From contig JAKMXF010000354.1 in the NCBI GenBank assembly GCA_024704765.1, positions 248,690-312,689 on the forward strand: DNA of 64,000 bases, given 5' to 3'. The stretch comes from Oopsacas minuta. Lineage: Eukaryota; Porifera; Hexactinellida; Lyssacinosida; Leucopsacidae. Of this stretch, positions 36,274 through 48,500 are shown piece after piece; positions within the stretch are counted from its first letter, which is position 1, and each line of letters opens with the position of its first letter. Both the position numbers and the translations under genes were made by a program. Below the pieces are notes generated by a model. The model searched no databases and had not been told where the DNA came from. It saw only the letters and a list, made by a program, of their open reading frames with translations.

Positions 36274-37815
36274 ATGCGAAAGAGATTTGTGTATCTAATA
36301 GGAACCCTAATGTTGGTCAGCTTCGTAATGAAATTAACGGCAAGATGGGACTCAGAGAATCGTAATGTAAATCTTTTGTTTGAACTTCAACAAATGAAGA
36401 ACAGCTATATCAATGCAACATTAGAATTGGATAAAGTTAGAGGAAAGCTAAGTGTTAATACAACACATCCTCTGATACAAACGAAATCAAACACAATTGT
36501 AATACCTGATATCAATAAGAATAACAACAATAAAGATCCTCTTCAAAATACAAAGTTTAATCACAAGAAACCAGGGAATGATCATCCATTCGTATTGCTC
36601 AGTGACATTTCAATAGACAAGTTTCGTATTATTCCAGAGAAAGGAAGGAAAAATTACAAATTCGTGTTTGGAATACCAACAATTGCCAGGCCTCATAAAG
36701 AAAAATATTTACTCGAAACTCTAGATTCTCTCCTTAAAGATCCTGCAAGTTTTCAAGAGCTCAATATTCTAATTATCATTTTTGTTGCTGACATGGAAAC
36801 TGATAGATGCACATCTGTCTCCAATATGGTTACAGAGAAACACAGAGAACTCATCGATGGAGGTTTCATAGAGATCCTCTGTCCACATCCTAATCTCTAC
36901 CCGTCTCTAGATAACGTGAGACAGACATTAGGTGATCCAGAAGATCGGTTTAAATGGCGATCAAAACAGAATTTAGATTTTGCTTTCTTGATGTGGTATG
37001 CTAGTGGAAAAGGAGAATATTACCTGCAATTGGAGGATGACATCATAGCTAGTGAAGGGTATACTTACCACCTCAACAGTTATGTGGATAAAGTGAAAAA
37101 TGATTTTTGGTTCCTTATACACTTCACACAGTTAGGATTCATAGGCAAGTTATTGAAGGGTAACGATCTGCTATCATTTGCTCAGTACTTACTACTCTTC
37201 TACATGAATCAACCATGTGATTGGCTACTATACGATTATGGAAGGGGACTTGTTTGTTACTCAGGATTAGATGAAAAGGAGTGCAGGTCTCTTCTAGACA
37301 GTGTCTATTTAATGCACACACCTGCTCTCTTCCAACATGTGGGAACTGTATCTAGTCTTGGAGGTAAGATTCAGAATTTGAAGGACCCAACATTTCAGGA
37401 ACATTTAGCTCTGCCCAAAAATCCTATCTACTCAAATCCTCCAGCTGTAGTCACTTCAACTTTTTCAATTTACCTACATAACACTGCTAATATATTATAC
37501 GAAGGGGTTGGAATGCTATGGTCAGATAAAGTCCTGGAAGGAAATCACATAATAGTCGAGTTTTTACATCCACAAGAGTTGAAGGGGATTCAAATACGAT
37601 CAGGTAATCTAGATAATCAGGAAGACACTTTTGAGAATGGAGTAGTCGAGTTTAAAAGGGCTATGAATGAAGAGTATGAATACTGGTGTGATTTTACAGA
37701 TGGAGAAGCGTTTATATATTCTTCAGAATCAAAGCTGATACATGCGATACGAGTAATAGCGATTGAAAGTCAAAAACACTGGCTACTAATCTCACATTTT
37801 GAATGTTTGAATTAG
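36274..37815 (+). CDS. Alpha-1,3-mannosyl-glycoprotein 4-beta-N-acetylglucosaminyltransferase (MGAT4 family)
   Basis: Golgi enzyme that adds a beta-1,4 GlcNAc branch to the alpha-1,3 arm of complex N-glycans. The single exon gives 513 residues (human MGAT4A 535). It has type II topology: a short basic N terminus, one membrane helix at about 6-20 (YLIGTLMLVSFVMKL), a stem with Asn-rich sequence, then the catalytic domain from about 125. The family phrase FVFGIPTIARPHKEKYLLETL is present in pieces at about 130-150. The acidic metal/donor site YYLQLEDDI is at about 250. A C-terminal beta-rich lectin-like module typical of the family follows from about 400. No defect is seen. Which MGAT4 paralogue it corresponds to cannot be decided. 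Confidence 0.93.
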   Translation: MRKRFVYLIGTLMLVSFVMKLTARWDSENRNVNLLFELQQMKNSYINATLELDKVRGKLSVNTTHPLIQTKSNTIVIPDINKNNNNKDPLQNTKFNHKKPGNDHPFVLLSDISIDKFRIIPEKGRKNYKFVFGIPTIARPHKEKYLLETLDSLLKDPASFQELNILIIIFVADMETDRCTSVSNMVTEKHRELIDGGFIEILCPHPNLYPSLDNVRQTLGDPEDRFKWRSKQNLDFAFLMWYASGKGEYYLQLEDDIIASEGYTYHLNSYVDKVKNDFWFLIHFTQLGFIGKLLKGNDLLSFAQYLLLFYMNQPCDWLLYDYGRGLVCYSGLDEKECRSLLDSVYLMHTPALFQHVGTVSSLGGKIQNLKDPTFQEHLALPKNPIYSNPPAVVTSTFSIYLHNTANILYEGVGMLWSDKVLEGNHIIVEFLHPQELKGIQIRSGNLDNQEDTFENGVVEFKRAMNEEYEYWCDFTDGEAFIYSSESKLIHAIRVIAIESQKHWLLISHFECLN

Positions 37816-38052
37816 GATTTTCAAACTAGGATTAATGATATCACTCTATCAATTTTCCCTTTTCAAGAAATATTAATTTTATTATTTTACGGGGCTGTAA
37901 TAATTTTCGCCTGTGAAAAGCAGTAAGAACATAAGTACTGATTTTGTTATGGTTTGCAAACTTTACACATATTTTTGTATGGCTCGCGCTAGCGAACAAC
38001 ATAATGACATTTAGTATAGTATTAACTTAATGACATGTAGCCAGAATTAACA

Positions 38053-38431
38053 TACAGTCGAACCTCCGAGTTTCGGGTATCATTTCCAAAACGTTCATTT
38101 GAATATTTTCAGCTAATTTCCCTTATAATAGAGTTATCTTCAGTTGTACTGCATGTCTATCTTACTAACCGCAAACCGTTAATCATCTAGATTCGCCAAT
38201 TCAAATGCACCTCAATATAGCACTGGAAAGTTGTGTAGTAACATAACTTAATTGTCTCTCTTACCTGGGGTATGAAAACATTGAGTTGTGTCGAATTAGT
38301 AAATTGATGGATTATCCAAGTTAACTTTTCATTCATAATTTCGAGGATGTCAAAATTGGATCTACAATCTGGTGAGATTGTTATTTCTGAATTCCGGACG
38401 AGACTGCCCGGATCTCTTAGGTTCTACTGTA
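38053..38431. repeat. Pogo-like inverted-repeat element, 379 bp
   Basis: The left end TACAGTCGAACCTCCGAG and the inverted right end TACAGTAGAACCTAAGAG bound a non-coding unit between the convergent MGAT4 and BBE-like genes. The rest of the 735-bp spacer (37816-38551) shows no gene. Confidence 0.6.
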
Positions 38432-38551
38432 CTACCCAAATCATAAACTGAATGTAAAACTTAATTAATTATTGAAAAAACTAACTCAATTACACTCAAA
38501 AGATAAGACTAGTAGTCCTCAGAAGGAGAACAGAATACGAAACTAGACCTA

Positions 38552-40462
38552 TTAGTCAGCTGGAGTTACTGTTTCAGGTTGGTCCTGATTCAGCTTCATG
38601 CTGACAGGGATAGACAAATTATGCTTGAATATGTTTTGTGGATCACTCGCACTCTTTGTCGAAACCAGTTTATCCAGATTATCCTCAAAGTATAATCTCA
38701 GGACTGCTTCCTTAGCCTCATGTTCATTTACTCCATATTCATGGCGTATAACATCTATCATTTCAGTATCAATATAATTGTAATAACATCCATCAACTAT
38801 TCTATCAGGGTCTAGAGGTATTGTGGGATTGGCACATGATGATTTAGGCTTTGTATTAGTTGCCCCACCATCCTCCCTTAACTCACCTGGTATGTAATAG
38901 GGATCAGGCACGCCTCCAGTCTTACTGTAAACTTCTTTAAACATCTGATTGATCCAAAGTATATGAATCCAATCTTGGAACGCATTGAAACTATCGTATG
39001 GTATCTCAATCTCATTCATCTCAATTATAGACTTAGGCACTGGGGCTCTCTTCCAATAGGTTTGGTATTGCAGTTTCATGAATGAGTCTCTTTGAGGAAT
39101 TGCTGTTTCATCTGGAGCTATTGTATTGATATATACTCCATAGCTATCAACCTGGACCAGTGACTGTGTCATGTCCACAAAATTCTTCGTTGCTAAGTCC
39201 TTTACGAAATTATCATAGTATTTATTGGTAGTATCAGGGAAACGACCTGCTAAGTCTGCTAACTCTTTGTTTCCCATGGTTAGGAATCTGTATAGCGCTA
39301 TACATTGATCATCTGGGAAATGTTTACGCATATAAGATGATTTATATTTTCCACATTGATTACTGCCAGAAGAATTTAGTGTTTGTGCAGCCTCAAACCA
39401 TGTCAGCTGTTGGGCAATGTTCAGAATGCCTTTTGTGCTAGGATGGCCTACACCAGGAATTGTAGTACTTTTCAAGGTGATTCCAGCATTTTTCAGGTCA
39501 TTTGTAAATTTTAAGAACTTGTCCTGATAGTAAATCTCATCTTGGTTAAAAACTGATTGGAAAAGGAGAGGTATTTCTCCTGCGGATTGATGCATTAAAG
39601 GTAACAGGGTAAAATAAGGAAAATCATTATTAACCAATTCCCAATACAACTTTAGCATGATTATGAATTTTCCGAGGTCTAATCCATTCCAATCGACAGA
39701 GAGTGTCTCCAAGTAAGCGTACTGAGGCGATTGTGGCAGATTCTCGAAATAGTAACAAGTTATAATCCCGAAGTTTCCACCACCTCCCCCTTTACATGCC
39801 CACAACAATTCCTGGTCACCTTTATCTGTTGAGTCAGCCCTGATCTTCTTTAACTCTAATTTATCGTCTTTATCAACACACAAAATATCTACACCGCTTA
39901 GATAGTCTATTGTCAAACCGAATTTCCTCGACAACAATCCATAACCACCTCCACATATGTGTCCACCTAATCCAACACTATAGCACGATCCACCAGGTAT
40001 CACTAGACCGAATTTCCGATACAACTCTTTCACTAGCCACCAATTGGTGCCACCAGCCTCAGCTCCATATGACTTATCACATCCACTTAACTTAAAGACT
40101 TTGTTCATTAATGAAAGGTCGATAACAGCTAGTATTTCCTTATTATAAACAAAATTCTCATAACAATGACCGCCTCCTTTGATGGAGAAATGATGTCTAT
40201 GCTTAGTGTTCGACAAGACTTCATTTAATGCCTGTTTCACTTCGTCAGTGGTTGTAGGAAGATAGATAACCTCACAATTGTTGGCTTCAAACCGCATATT
40301 AAACCCTTGTATTAATCCGACATACTGTATCGACTGTCTAGTAACCTTCAGACAATCTACCGGATCTACAGTTTCCAGTTGTGGTAGTTGTGTAGGTGGT
40401 AAGGCTGCCTGAGGTGCTGGTGCAATTGTATTACGTGTAGACCCTGTACATATTTGCCCCAT
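38552..40462 (-). CDS. Berberine-bridge-enzyme-like FAD-dependent oxidase
   Basis: BBE-like members of the VAO flavoprotein superfamily oxidise sugars, alkaloids or other alcohols/amines with O2, making H2O2; the substrate here is unknown. The single exon gives 636 residues. The FAD_binding_4 domain covers about 60-240. H99 in KGGGHCYENF and C160 in GGSCYSVGLGGH sit where BBE enzymes attach FAD twice (8-alpha-histidyl and 6-S-cysteinyl), so bicovalent FAD is expected. The C-terminal BBE domain ends near DPQNIFKHNLSI. There is no signal peptide. Instead the protein starts MGQICTGS, with Gly2, Cys5 and Thr6 as in N-myristoylated, palmitoylated proteins. Animal members are uncommon, so horizontal origin is possible but not shown; base composition does not stand out. 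Confidence 0.85.
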   Translation of the reverse strand: MGQICTGSTRNTIAPAPQAALPPTQLPQLETVDPVDCLKVTRQSIQYVGLIQGFNMRFEANNCEVIYLPTTTDEVKQALNEVLSNTKHRHHFSIKGGGHCYENFVYNKEILAVIDLSLMNKVFKLSGCDKSYGAEAGGTNWWLVKELYRKFGLVIPGGSCYSVGLGGHICGGGYGLLSRKFGLTIDYLSGVDILCVDKDDKLELKKIRADSTDKGDQELLWACKGGGGGNFGIITCYYFENLPQSPQYAYLETLSVDWNGLDLGKFIIMLKLYWELVNNDFPYFTLLPLMHQSAGEIPLLFQSVFNQDEIYYQDKFLKFTNDLKNAGITLKSTTIPGVGHPSTKGILNIAQQLTWFEAAQTLNSSGSNQCGKYKSSYMRKHFPDDQCIALYRFLTMGNKELADLAGRFPDTTNKYYDNFVKDLATKNFVDMTQSLVQVDSYGVYINTIAPDETAIPQRDSFMKLQYQTYWKRAPVPKSIIEMNEIEIPYDSFNAFQDWIHILWINQMFKEVYSKTGGVPDPYYIPGELREDGGATNTKPKSSCANPTIPLDPDRIVDGCYYNYIDTEMIDVIRHEYGVNEHEAKEAVLRLYFEDNLDKLVSTKSASDPQNIFKHNLSIPVSMKLNQDQPETVTPAD

Positions 40463-42523
40463 CTTGAACTATACAAATAATGCAATGTATATTTAAGGAG
40501 CCTATATATAGTGTCTCTCAGTGTTACTACGTATAAGGCTCATATCCAATCTGGGTAATTAATCAAAACCTAAATATTAACAGCTAATCACTAATATAGA
40601 GATTATATATTGTTTTCTTTACATCTGATTCCATCATCATTTTACGGGTAATATATGTATATGATAATTTAGTTAGAGGATGCGGATCTTCACTTTAGGA
40701 AATATATTATTTCATACTGACAATTAGTGTACATACATGCATGGATATTTAAGAATCTGTTTTATATGGGGCTAGGCGGCAGACCCTCTTACTATCAATC
40801 GCTATATTTTTCCTGGTTAATATCCTAGCTTTGAGTTATTACCTCTTTAATTTTACTTACAAATTCTATATTATAGGGAATATTCGGCATTCATTAGTTG
40901 GGTTAGGTCTCCTATTGAAAGAGGTCAATTGTACACGAAAGAGGATAATTGTCTACTATCTAGCGTAATTGTATATTTAAAAGTTCAATGTTACTTAAGG
41001 TACTAATACTAAACAGCTTATTGGTGTGATATATGCATTTTACTCAAAACGAGTTTATTATAAATATTCATAGTGTTAACTTTGTTATTTTTCTTATTTC
41101 ATTTGTTCTTTATCATGCTTTTGATGATGTTCTACTCTTTTAAGTTCATGTATTTGATTCCCTGTTCTCTCGTTTATGTATTCGTAGTAATATGACAGTG
41201 CCCAGTACATTTTTCGAAGGTTTGTTCTACTTGGTTATTATTCATATCAATCAAATATTTCTCCGGGTTCTTCATGCACATTCCTTGTCTTACCATTGTT
41301 ATCATGTTTGACGCGTATATAATGCTACTTGTCGCTTTCATTCTCTTTTCTATGAGCCTTTGTTTACATTATATTCATAAAAGCACTAATAAATTACAAA
41401 AGAGAAAGTTGAAAATGCGAAGTTCTGGTTCAGCGTATTGTGTTACACATGTGTAGCCGTTTAGAGCAACCCTGTACGTATATTTTGAGATTTGGAGAAT
41501 TTGTTAAGCTTATTCTCATAAAAAAACAACAATAAGTTACATATTATTCATCCAAAAGTGTGAAAATTGGATTCAACATATTCGATATATTTAGTGAAGT
41601 TTTATTGAATTCTATATACTTCCTTGATGATAAACATGATAAATACATAGTTATGCGACAATTTCAAAATTGCATAGCGTAGATCCTTTCCTTGACAACA
41701 AACAAACAAACAAACAATCGATGAGATTTAAAAATATAGATTCTTGTACATGTCTTAAAGTTTCCAGCGGTTTCTAGCAGTTTCTGGCAGCTTCTACCAA
41801 CATATGGTGAATATCTGTTTACTTTACATTCATAAAGTAAACAAATTTCAAAATTGTGGCAGAATCATGCTTTTAAAGGCTATACTGGGGTAACCGAGTT
41901 TCCTGAGTCCGATTATGATATTGTACACAACATATAGTGAATTTTTGTTTACTTTTAGGTACATAAAGCAAACAAACTTTAACATTGTGGTAGATTCATA
42001 CTTTCAACGGTTATACAGGGGTAATCGAGTATGTTGAGTCCGAATATGATATTGTAAACAACATATTGTAAATATTTGTTTACTTTTGGGGAAATATGTA
42101 ATTATTTTTATTTTTGTTTATTAATTGTCCAAATACATTTAACCACTACACGAAAGGGTTAATTATACACGAAGCAACCTGATTGTCCTTTTGCATTATG
42201 AGCTTGGTGAATGCAATTTTTTCCCTTGTTCATGTTTCATTGTTTTAGTAACCTTCTAAACTGAAACTCTTTCATTCTCTATTGCTTTTTGTACTGAAAT
42301 TCATTCAAATTTCCTTGCGTTCCTTTAACCTGTTCTGAAGAGGTTTTCAAACATGACACAAACATACTAGTCATCATAATTACTATTTAATATAACATAC
42401 TTAAGAATAAGAAATCGTAAAATCGCACTTAAGATTTTATTCTTTATTACGTAAATATTGAAAAACAAATTAATAATATTACAAATTTATTAAAATCCTA
42501 CCAAGTACCAGAATTAGATAATC
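40463..42523. other. 2-kb gene-poor spacer
   Basis: Lies between the 5' end of the BBE-like gene and the 3' end of the RdRP fusion. It is AT-rich. The largest open frame here (60 codons, 41274-41456, one hydrophobic stretch) has no supporting feature. A tandem repeat occupies 41801-42092. Confidence 0.5.
41801..42092. repeat. Tandem repeat, about 130-bp period, 2.2 copies
   Basis: Copies begin at 41801 (CATATGGTGAATATC), 41931 (CATATAGTGAATTTT) and 42062 (CATATTGTAAATATT). Each holds a TTGTTTACTTT-type motif and GG[TA]AA[TC]CGAGT. The copies are perhaps 80 percent alike by eye. The TAATCGAGTATGT core is shared with the repeat near 32230. Confidence 0.75.
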
Positions 42524-45500
42524 TCAAATAAATTTAGAGATTGCATCTGATAGTCTTAGAGAAATGTCAACAGCATTTGCTGCAACAGTTTTTATCCGAC
42601 AGCTATTGTTCTCAGACTTAACTGCATCTCTAAACTCGTCCTCATTATGAAATAGAGATAATTCACAGAATTTTCTTCCCAAACTAAAGTTATCCCTACA
42701 GTACTCTATACCAGTGGAGATCTTAGCTATAACATCCTTCCACTTGTAGTATTCAACTTGTTGGTTGTGTTTGATTATTTTCATCTTAGTTTTCAGACGT
42801 TCACAAATTGTTGGTATTTCTCCTTCATTAATACTTATAAGAGAGCTTTTCAAGCCATCAGGAAGAAGCAGTCTATAGATATCAGAATCCTTCTGTACAG
42901 GCCTGGCACTCTCACTTCGTAATCTAATATCGTGTGTCTTACTTTGGTCAACAACATTCCTATTACCCACTATGGTTGCTAGCATCCATATGAGAGGACG
43001 CTCCGAGATACTAACAACATGGAGATTGTCATCCAGATTGATTCGTATATCAAAAGAAAATTGCCATTGAATTTCTACACGCCAGGTATAAGATTTACAA
43101 ATGTCTACTTGTCGCACAAATCCACATTCCTCTAATGATTTTACGTATACAGATTTAGTTCTTTCCAATTGAATGTCTTCATCTGTTCCTGTCATTGGCA
43201 GCCCAGGACAGAATGCGCTAGTGGTAGACTTAAGTACCTTTTCATTATATTTAGAAGTCTTTTTAATAATTTTGTTAAAGGATTTGTCATGACTCGGTTG
43301 CTGTGATATTGTAGAGTTTGTCTGTAATTCCTTCTTATCTTCAGCTGAATCTATCTGACGATTTCCTTTTACTAAGCATTTTTCGAATTCATCCAAGTAT
43401 AACGAATCTCCAACCTCTTGAAAAGAATCAGGACCATCTAATATATAGAAAAAGCCGAATCTTGATTTAAATTTGAGATTTTTAAGAAGATCCTTATTAT
43501 TCGACGGAAATCGTGACAATTGATTCCAGAGGAGAGTTTGTATCCTATTTACGCCCTCGCTCTTCCAATTAGGGTTAACCCTTTGTTCTGCAGAAATTAG
43601 AAAGCTCTTATGGTTATTAGTATGAATCTGCTTGCAACAAGCTTGTTCAAAACTGGACAGTTTGACACGACATTTCGCTGAATATTCGGACATAATAATT
43701 AGCGTACTTCCATCTAGTATATAATGGTAAGAATTTGATTTGTATTTCCTGGTTAAGGCTGAATTTGATTCCATTAGCGATATTTCAGTAGCTAATTTGT
43801 GTATAGCACTGGCAGAGCCCTGAGCAGTGAGGAGTAGATTACGCCCTGATGATTCTATCTTAATCAAGGCACCTGTTGCAGTGTTCCAAGATTTTTCATA
43901 GAATCGTGTAGATGACCGAATACGATCACTCATAAATGGAGTAAATCGCTTTGCAAATGTTAACTGAACTTGAACACGTTCAAACAACTTAAATATATTC
44001 CTAGTATACGCCAAACAGTGCCAACCTTGAAATAAAAGTGCTGATATTTTATTGAGTGCAGTTACACTGATCGTATGAATAGGATCCCCCTGTATAGGCC
44101 ATGTATATACTATTTCATTCACACTCTCAGACGTTATCTTATAACCTCTACGAAAGAATTCTTCTAACATTAATCCTAACTTCTTCTCAATCTCTGCATT
44201 CATTAACAAGTTAGTCAAAGATTGCAAAATAGTGTTATCACATTCTAAATCACTTGTCACAGTTTCTGGTTTACATAGCATCTCATCATAGATGTATAGG
44301 ATCAGAGCTTCAAATTCTGCGGTTAGAATAAGCCCAGTGCTTTTGGGTGAAGTGTGACACTTTAATATACCAATATGTCTACCCCAGTGAATGAGAATCC
44401 AGAAAAATGCGAAGAATATACCTCCAGTAGTACGATAGAGTTGTAGAATATATTTTGATTTGAGTACTCCATCGCTCTCTATACTTACATCTACACTTAT
44501 GTCTGATCGTGTGTCCATTTCAGAATCCATGGTTAGTGTAATGATGGGAAAATCTAGGTTAAACTTTTCTATTTTAGAAAGAGCTACCTCCTCAAGCGAA
44601 GGTGATACAAACAACCGGAGAAGGTGGAGTCGTGTTTTTTTAATATCCATTTTTGCAAGATTATCTTTTCCGATAAAATCAATTCCAAAATTCGTTAGTG
44701 AGATGGAAATATCTAAATCAGATTCCAACTCACAAAGAAATTTTGAAACTGAACCGAATACCTCTACATTGAATACTTTACCATTTTCAGGAATATTTAT
44801 TGTTTTTTCTTGTTGAATACAAAAGTCATTAATAGCTGAGCTTATCTTCCCTAATAAACACATCTTAGCATTTACATTTGTGTGAATAAATTCGCTTTGT
44901 TGCATGATATATTCCCTCGCTGTGCTGCCAATGGAGCAGTGTAAATCTAGTTCAGTATGGTTTGGTTGTTTTGCTAATAAATCACATAATTCTTTTCTCA
45001 TTATCCAGGCAAAAGATAGAAAAGTTGTCTCTTCACTCTGTTGTTGCTGATACACGGTTAGGTACCAGGCAGCTGCTTTTTTAGCATAACAATCTAGAGG
45101 AGTATTCCTTTCGAATATTTCTCTAAATTCTTCTGTGAGATAGCGCATAGCGGTTATAAGCGCACTTGTAACTTTGTTTTTATCAGCAGACAAGAAGGGG
45201 TGACACTTAATGATTAAACCAAGTATAACTTCAGCTTCTGTCTCTATACCAAATGATAACATTATTCTCTGTAACGCATTAGAATACTCGAAATATCTAA
45301 TTTTAGCATCTTGCATGTAACCTTCGTGACCTGGGATTTGGAATATCTCTAATGGAATGCTATGTGGTATTTTCTGTTTAAAAGTTTGTTTGTTGTAGTA
45401 GTTTAATATATTCTGCCATTCATTAGTCTCAAAACACACAGATTTAGCCAATTGATAGAGTTCTCCTAACAACTTTTCCGAAGGATAAGCAGTTGATTCC

Positions 45501-48500
45501 GTCTTCTCCATAAAATCAGGATAGCCCTTTTCCTTAATTAATACTTTAGCTTCATCGGGTATAGTTGGAGTTATTCCGGTCTTAGGAGAGTCTACAGATA
45601 GAGAAGCTAATCTAGCAAGTTGTATTGACAACTCATCTCTTGAACCATTTTCCTTCATATCGCTAATAGCCACGTGATAATGCGATATTATTCCTAACAG
45701 ATCGTTACTTATAATTTTACAATATGACTCAGCTAATATAGTTTGTATGTTGTCATGCATATGTAATGGAATTTTGGTGTCTATAGGATTTTTTCTCTCT
45801 GGTTCCTTACTCTTTAGCTGTTCTTTGTACTCATTTAGTACATTATCATAGTTTAATGAAGGGAATATTGCACTAATCGGCGGAATAAGATCTTTATCCC
45901 AAATAATACCAAACTCATCTCCATCCAAATCCCCTCCCCCAGTACAAGCAGGCAGTGACGTACTGCCTTTACTAGGAAATACTATAACATTGTGAAGATG
46001 ATGTAATTCTATCTTATCTACAGCAGTAGGAGTAAGGAGATCTCCAGGATGAAGACACGGGTTCTTATACACTAAAATACGTCCTGTAAGAGGTGCCTTA
46101 GTTGATGTATCTTCAAAAGTTACATATACCTCTCTATCCTCTAATATTCCTATAGGATCAGGTATACCCATTAGTAAACAGCCGTTTTTCAGAGGAATAT
46201 GAAACTTTTTTATCAAATTTTGAATTTTAAAGGTGTATATACATCTGAGTAAAGAGAGGTGGAAAGGCTCAGATAGAATATCAATACAGTTAATTGCAGT
46301 ATTTGAATTGTGAGGGAGATGAGAGGTAAGCTCAGTACTTGCTATAGTAATATCTGTGAATATTCGTACGTTTCTTTCAAGTACTTCTTTGTAAATAGCT
46401 CTTAGACGAGGTTTAGGATCCCAATTCTGTTCGCTACAATCTTCTAAACTAGTCAATAAAGTCATCATCTGAGTGTTAAGATGTAAATCATTATATTTGC
46501 CTAATTTCACTAAACAAAGAGTAGATTGTGTCCATTCAATCTTCTTCATTGACTTTCTATAGAGTATATCGCAGTGTAGTAACCCGCTGTTGAAATCAGT
46601 ATCAGTATCAGCATCAACTATAGTGAATACTCCCTTTAGACCAGCTAGCCTCACTTGTATAGCTGAAATATTCTGTAATGAGGCATTTCCTACAATTTCT
46701 GAATTATCAAATATCTTCTCAGCTACAGATCTTCTAATTTTACCATTCCCATCAGTCAAGTTAAGACCATTGTCAGCAAACAGATCAGATAAACAGTGAG
46801 TATTAGCCTCAGGTATATCACAGATAGGATGATCTGAAGTACAAAACAATCCTAGTCTAGACAGATACTTAGTCTCATTAGCAACAATAGAATCTCCCAT
46901 CAACTCATGTCTCATATTTCTTAACGTTTCTGAAACACAACCATCTCTAATGTGAATAAATATCGCTCGCTTACTTCTTAATTGACTCCCACTACAAACC
47001 AAAAAGTAGAAATTCAACCCATTAATTGTAACACCGTTAATAATTATGTTCTTAACACGATCAATGACGTCAGAACTCTTAAGCGCCTCTCCGTGTTCTT
47101 CTCTGAAAGCTAAATTCAGGAATCTCTCTTTCGGGAATTTCCTATAAAGTCTGTTACGTTGAGTAAATACAGATTGTAGAGGAATTACAGTAGAGGGAGT
47201 TACCATAGCACACTCGATGTAGCAATAGTTATCATGAGAAGAGGCTGGGCTAGATAGAGGGTAGTCTTTGAGAGTGTCCAAATATTTATCGAAAGAGCTC
47301 TGCAAATCAAAAAAGTAATAAGTTGTATCTTTACATCTCAAGGATAGAAGATAAGAGAATGTTTTAGACAGAGCCCTAATAAGAGATAAATCTGCTACAT
47401 AAATCTCCTTAGTAAATTTACGAATAGTTTCTTCAGGTAGACAAATATTTCTTATAGATTTTAATACATAAAATTCCCATAGACAGTCTTGCATTTCTTT
47501 ATCCCAGTATAGAGAATTATCTGATAAAATTATTGCCTCAGTCTCCATGGAGGTACACTCAATAATACGTGAATCATATACTGGAACAGATAGAGTATTT
47601 GGTGAGTGGAGAAATATCCATAATTTACTCCAATTAGACGTCTTGTATGCAAGTGAGATCCCGAAGACAGGAGACTCTCCGAAGAATCTCAGGAATGAAC
47701 AGTTATCACATGACAACATTTCTCCAGATTGAGATAGGACTTTAGGACAGAAGGAAAGAGGTAGGTATAGCATGACGTCATTCTCTCTCCAATCAGCTAG
47801 CATAAATAGAAAGATAGAAGCGAATGGAATCTCAATTGTCAACCGAGAATCTGCCTGGTTACGGATAGTTATGTGTATGGTGCGGTCAGATGAGAGTTCA
47901 AAAATTCCTTTCTCTCCGAAAGTATTCGCTTCTAATTGCTCAGTTACCTGAAAAGTATGTTTATCGTTAAATTTTCCCCATGAGATCTTATTTACAGTCC
48001 ACTTTGTTTGATATTTCATTTCTTTATCTAGAGGTACTCGAACCCTTGTCCACACCTCAGGACCTCCGTTTCCGATAGAGAATGACCACTGCACAGTCAA
48101 GAGTTTGTAACGCTCATAAATGTTTGGTTTTTGAGTTTGCAAACCCAAATTTAATAGAGAATCTTCGAATGGGAATATTCCATTAGATTTCCAACGAGAA
48201 TTACAAGCAGCTTGTTCAATACGCTTAACTTTCAAGAAATATTTTTCAAATAGAATTTTAGCAATATTATCCTGAATATCGAATAATTCATGTGTTCCTG
48301 TTAAGTAGAATTCGACTGCACATTCTGTCGATGACAATATGTTACATTTCTGACTGTGGTCAGAGCAAGAAACTGTATTTTCAATATCTTTTTGAATATT
48401 TTCTATGATATTTTCTGTGAATGGAGAAGGAAATTTAGTCTCTGAATGGTGTTCTTTTAAAACAGATTTTACAGTATATTCTTGAGCTTGGATTTCTTCA

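Noticed and set aside
41274-41456. 60-codon frame with one hydrophobic segment
   Set aside because: Could be a small membrane protein, but nothing besides an open frame supports it.
44460-44816. 118-codon plus-strand frame opposite the nucleotidyltransferase domain
   Set aside because: A Ser-rich shadow of the real minus-strand gene, which holds the catalytic motifs.
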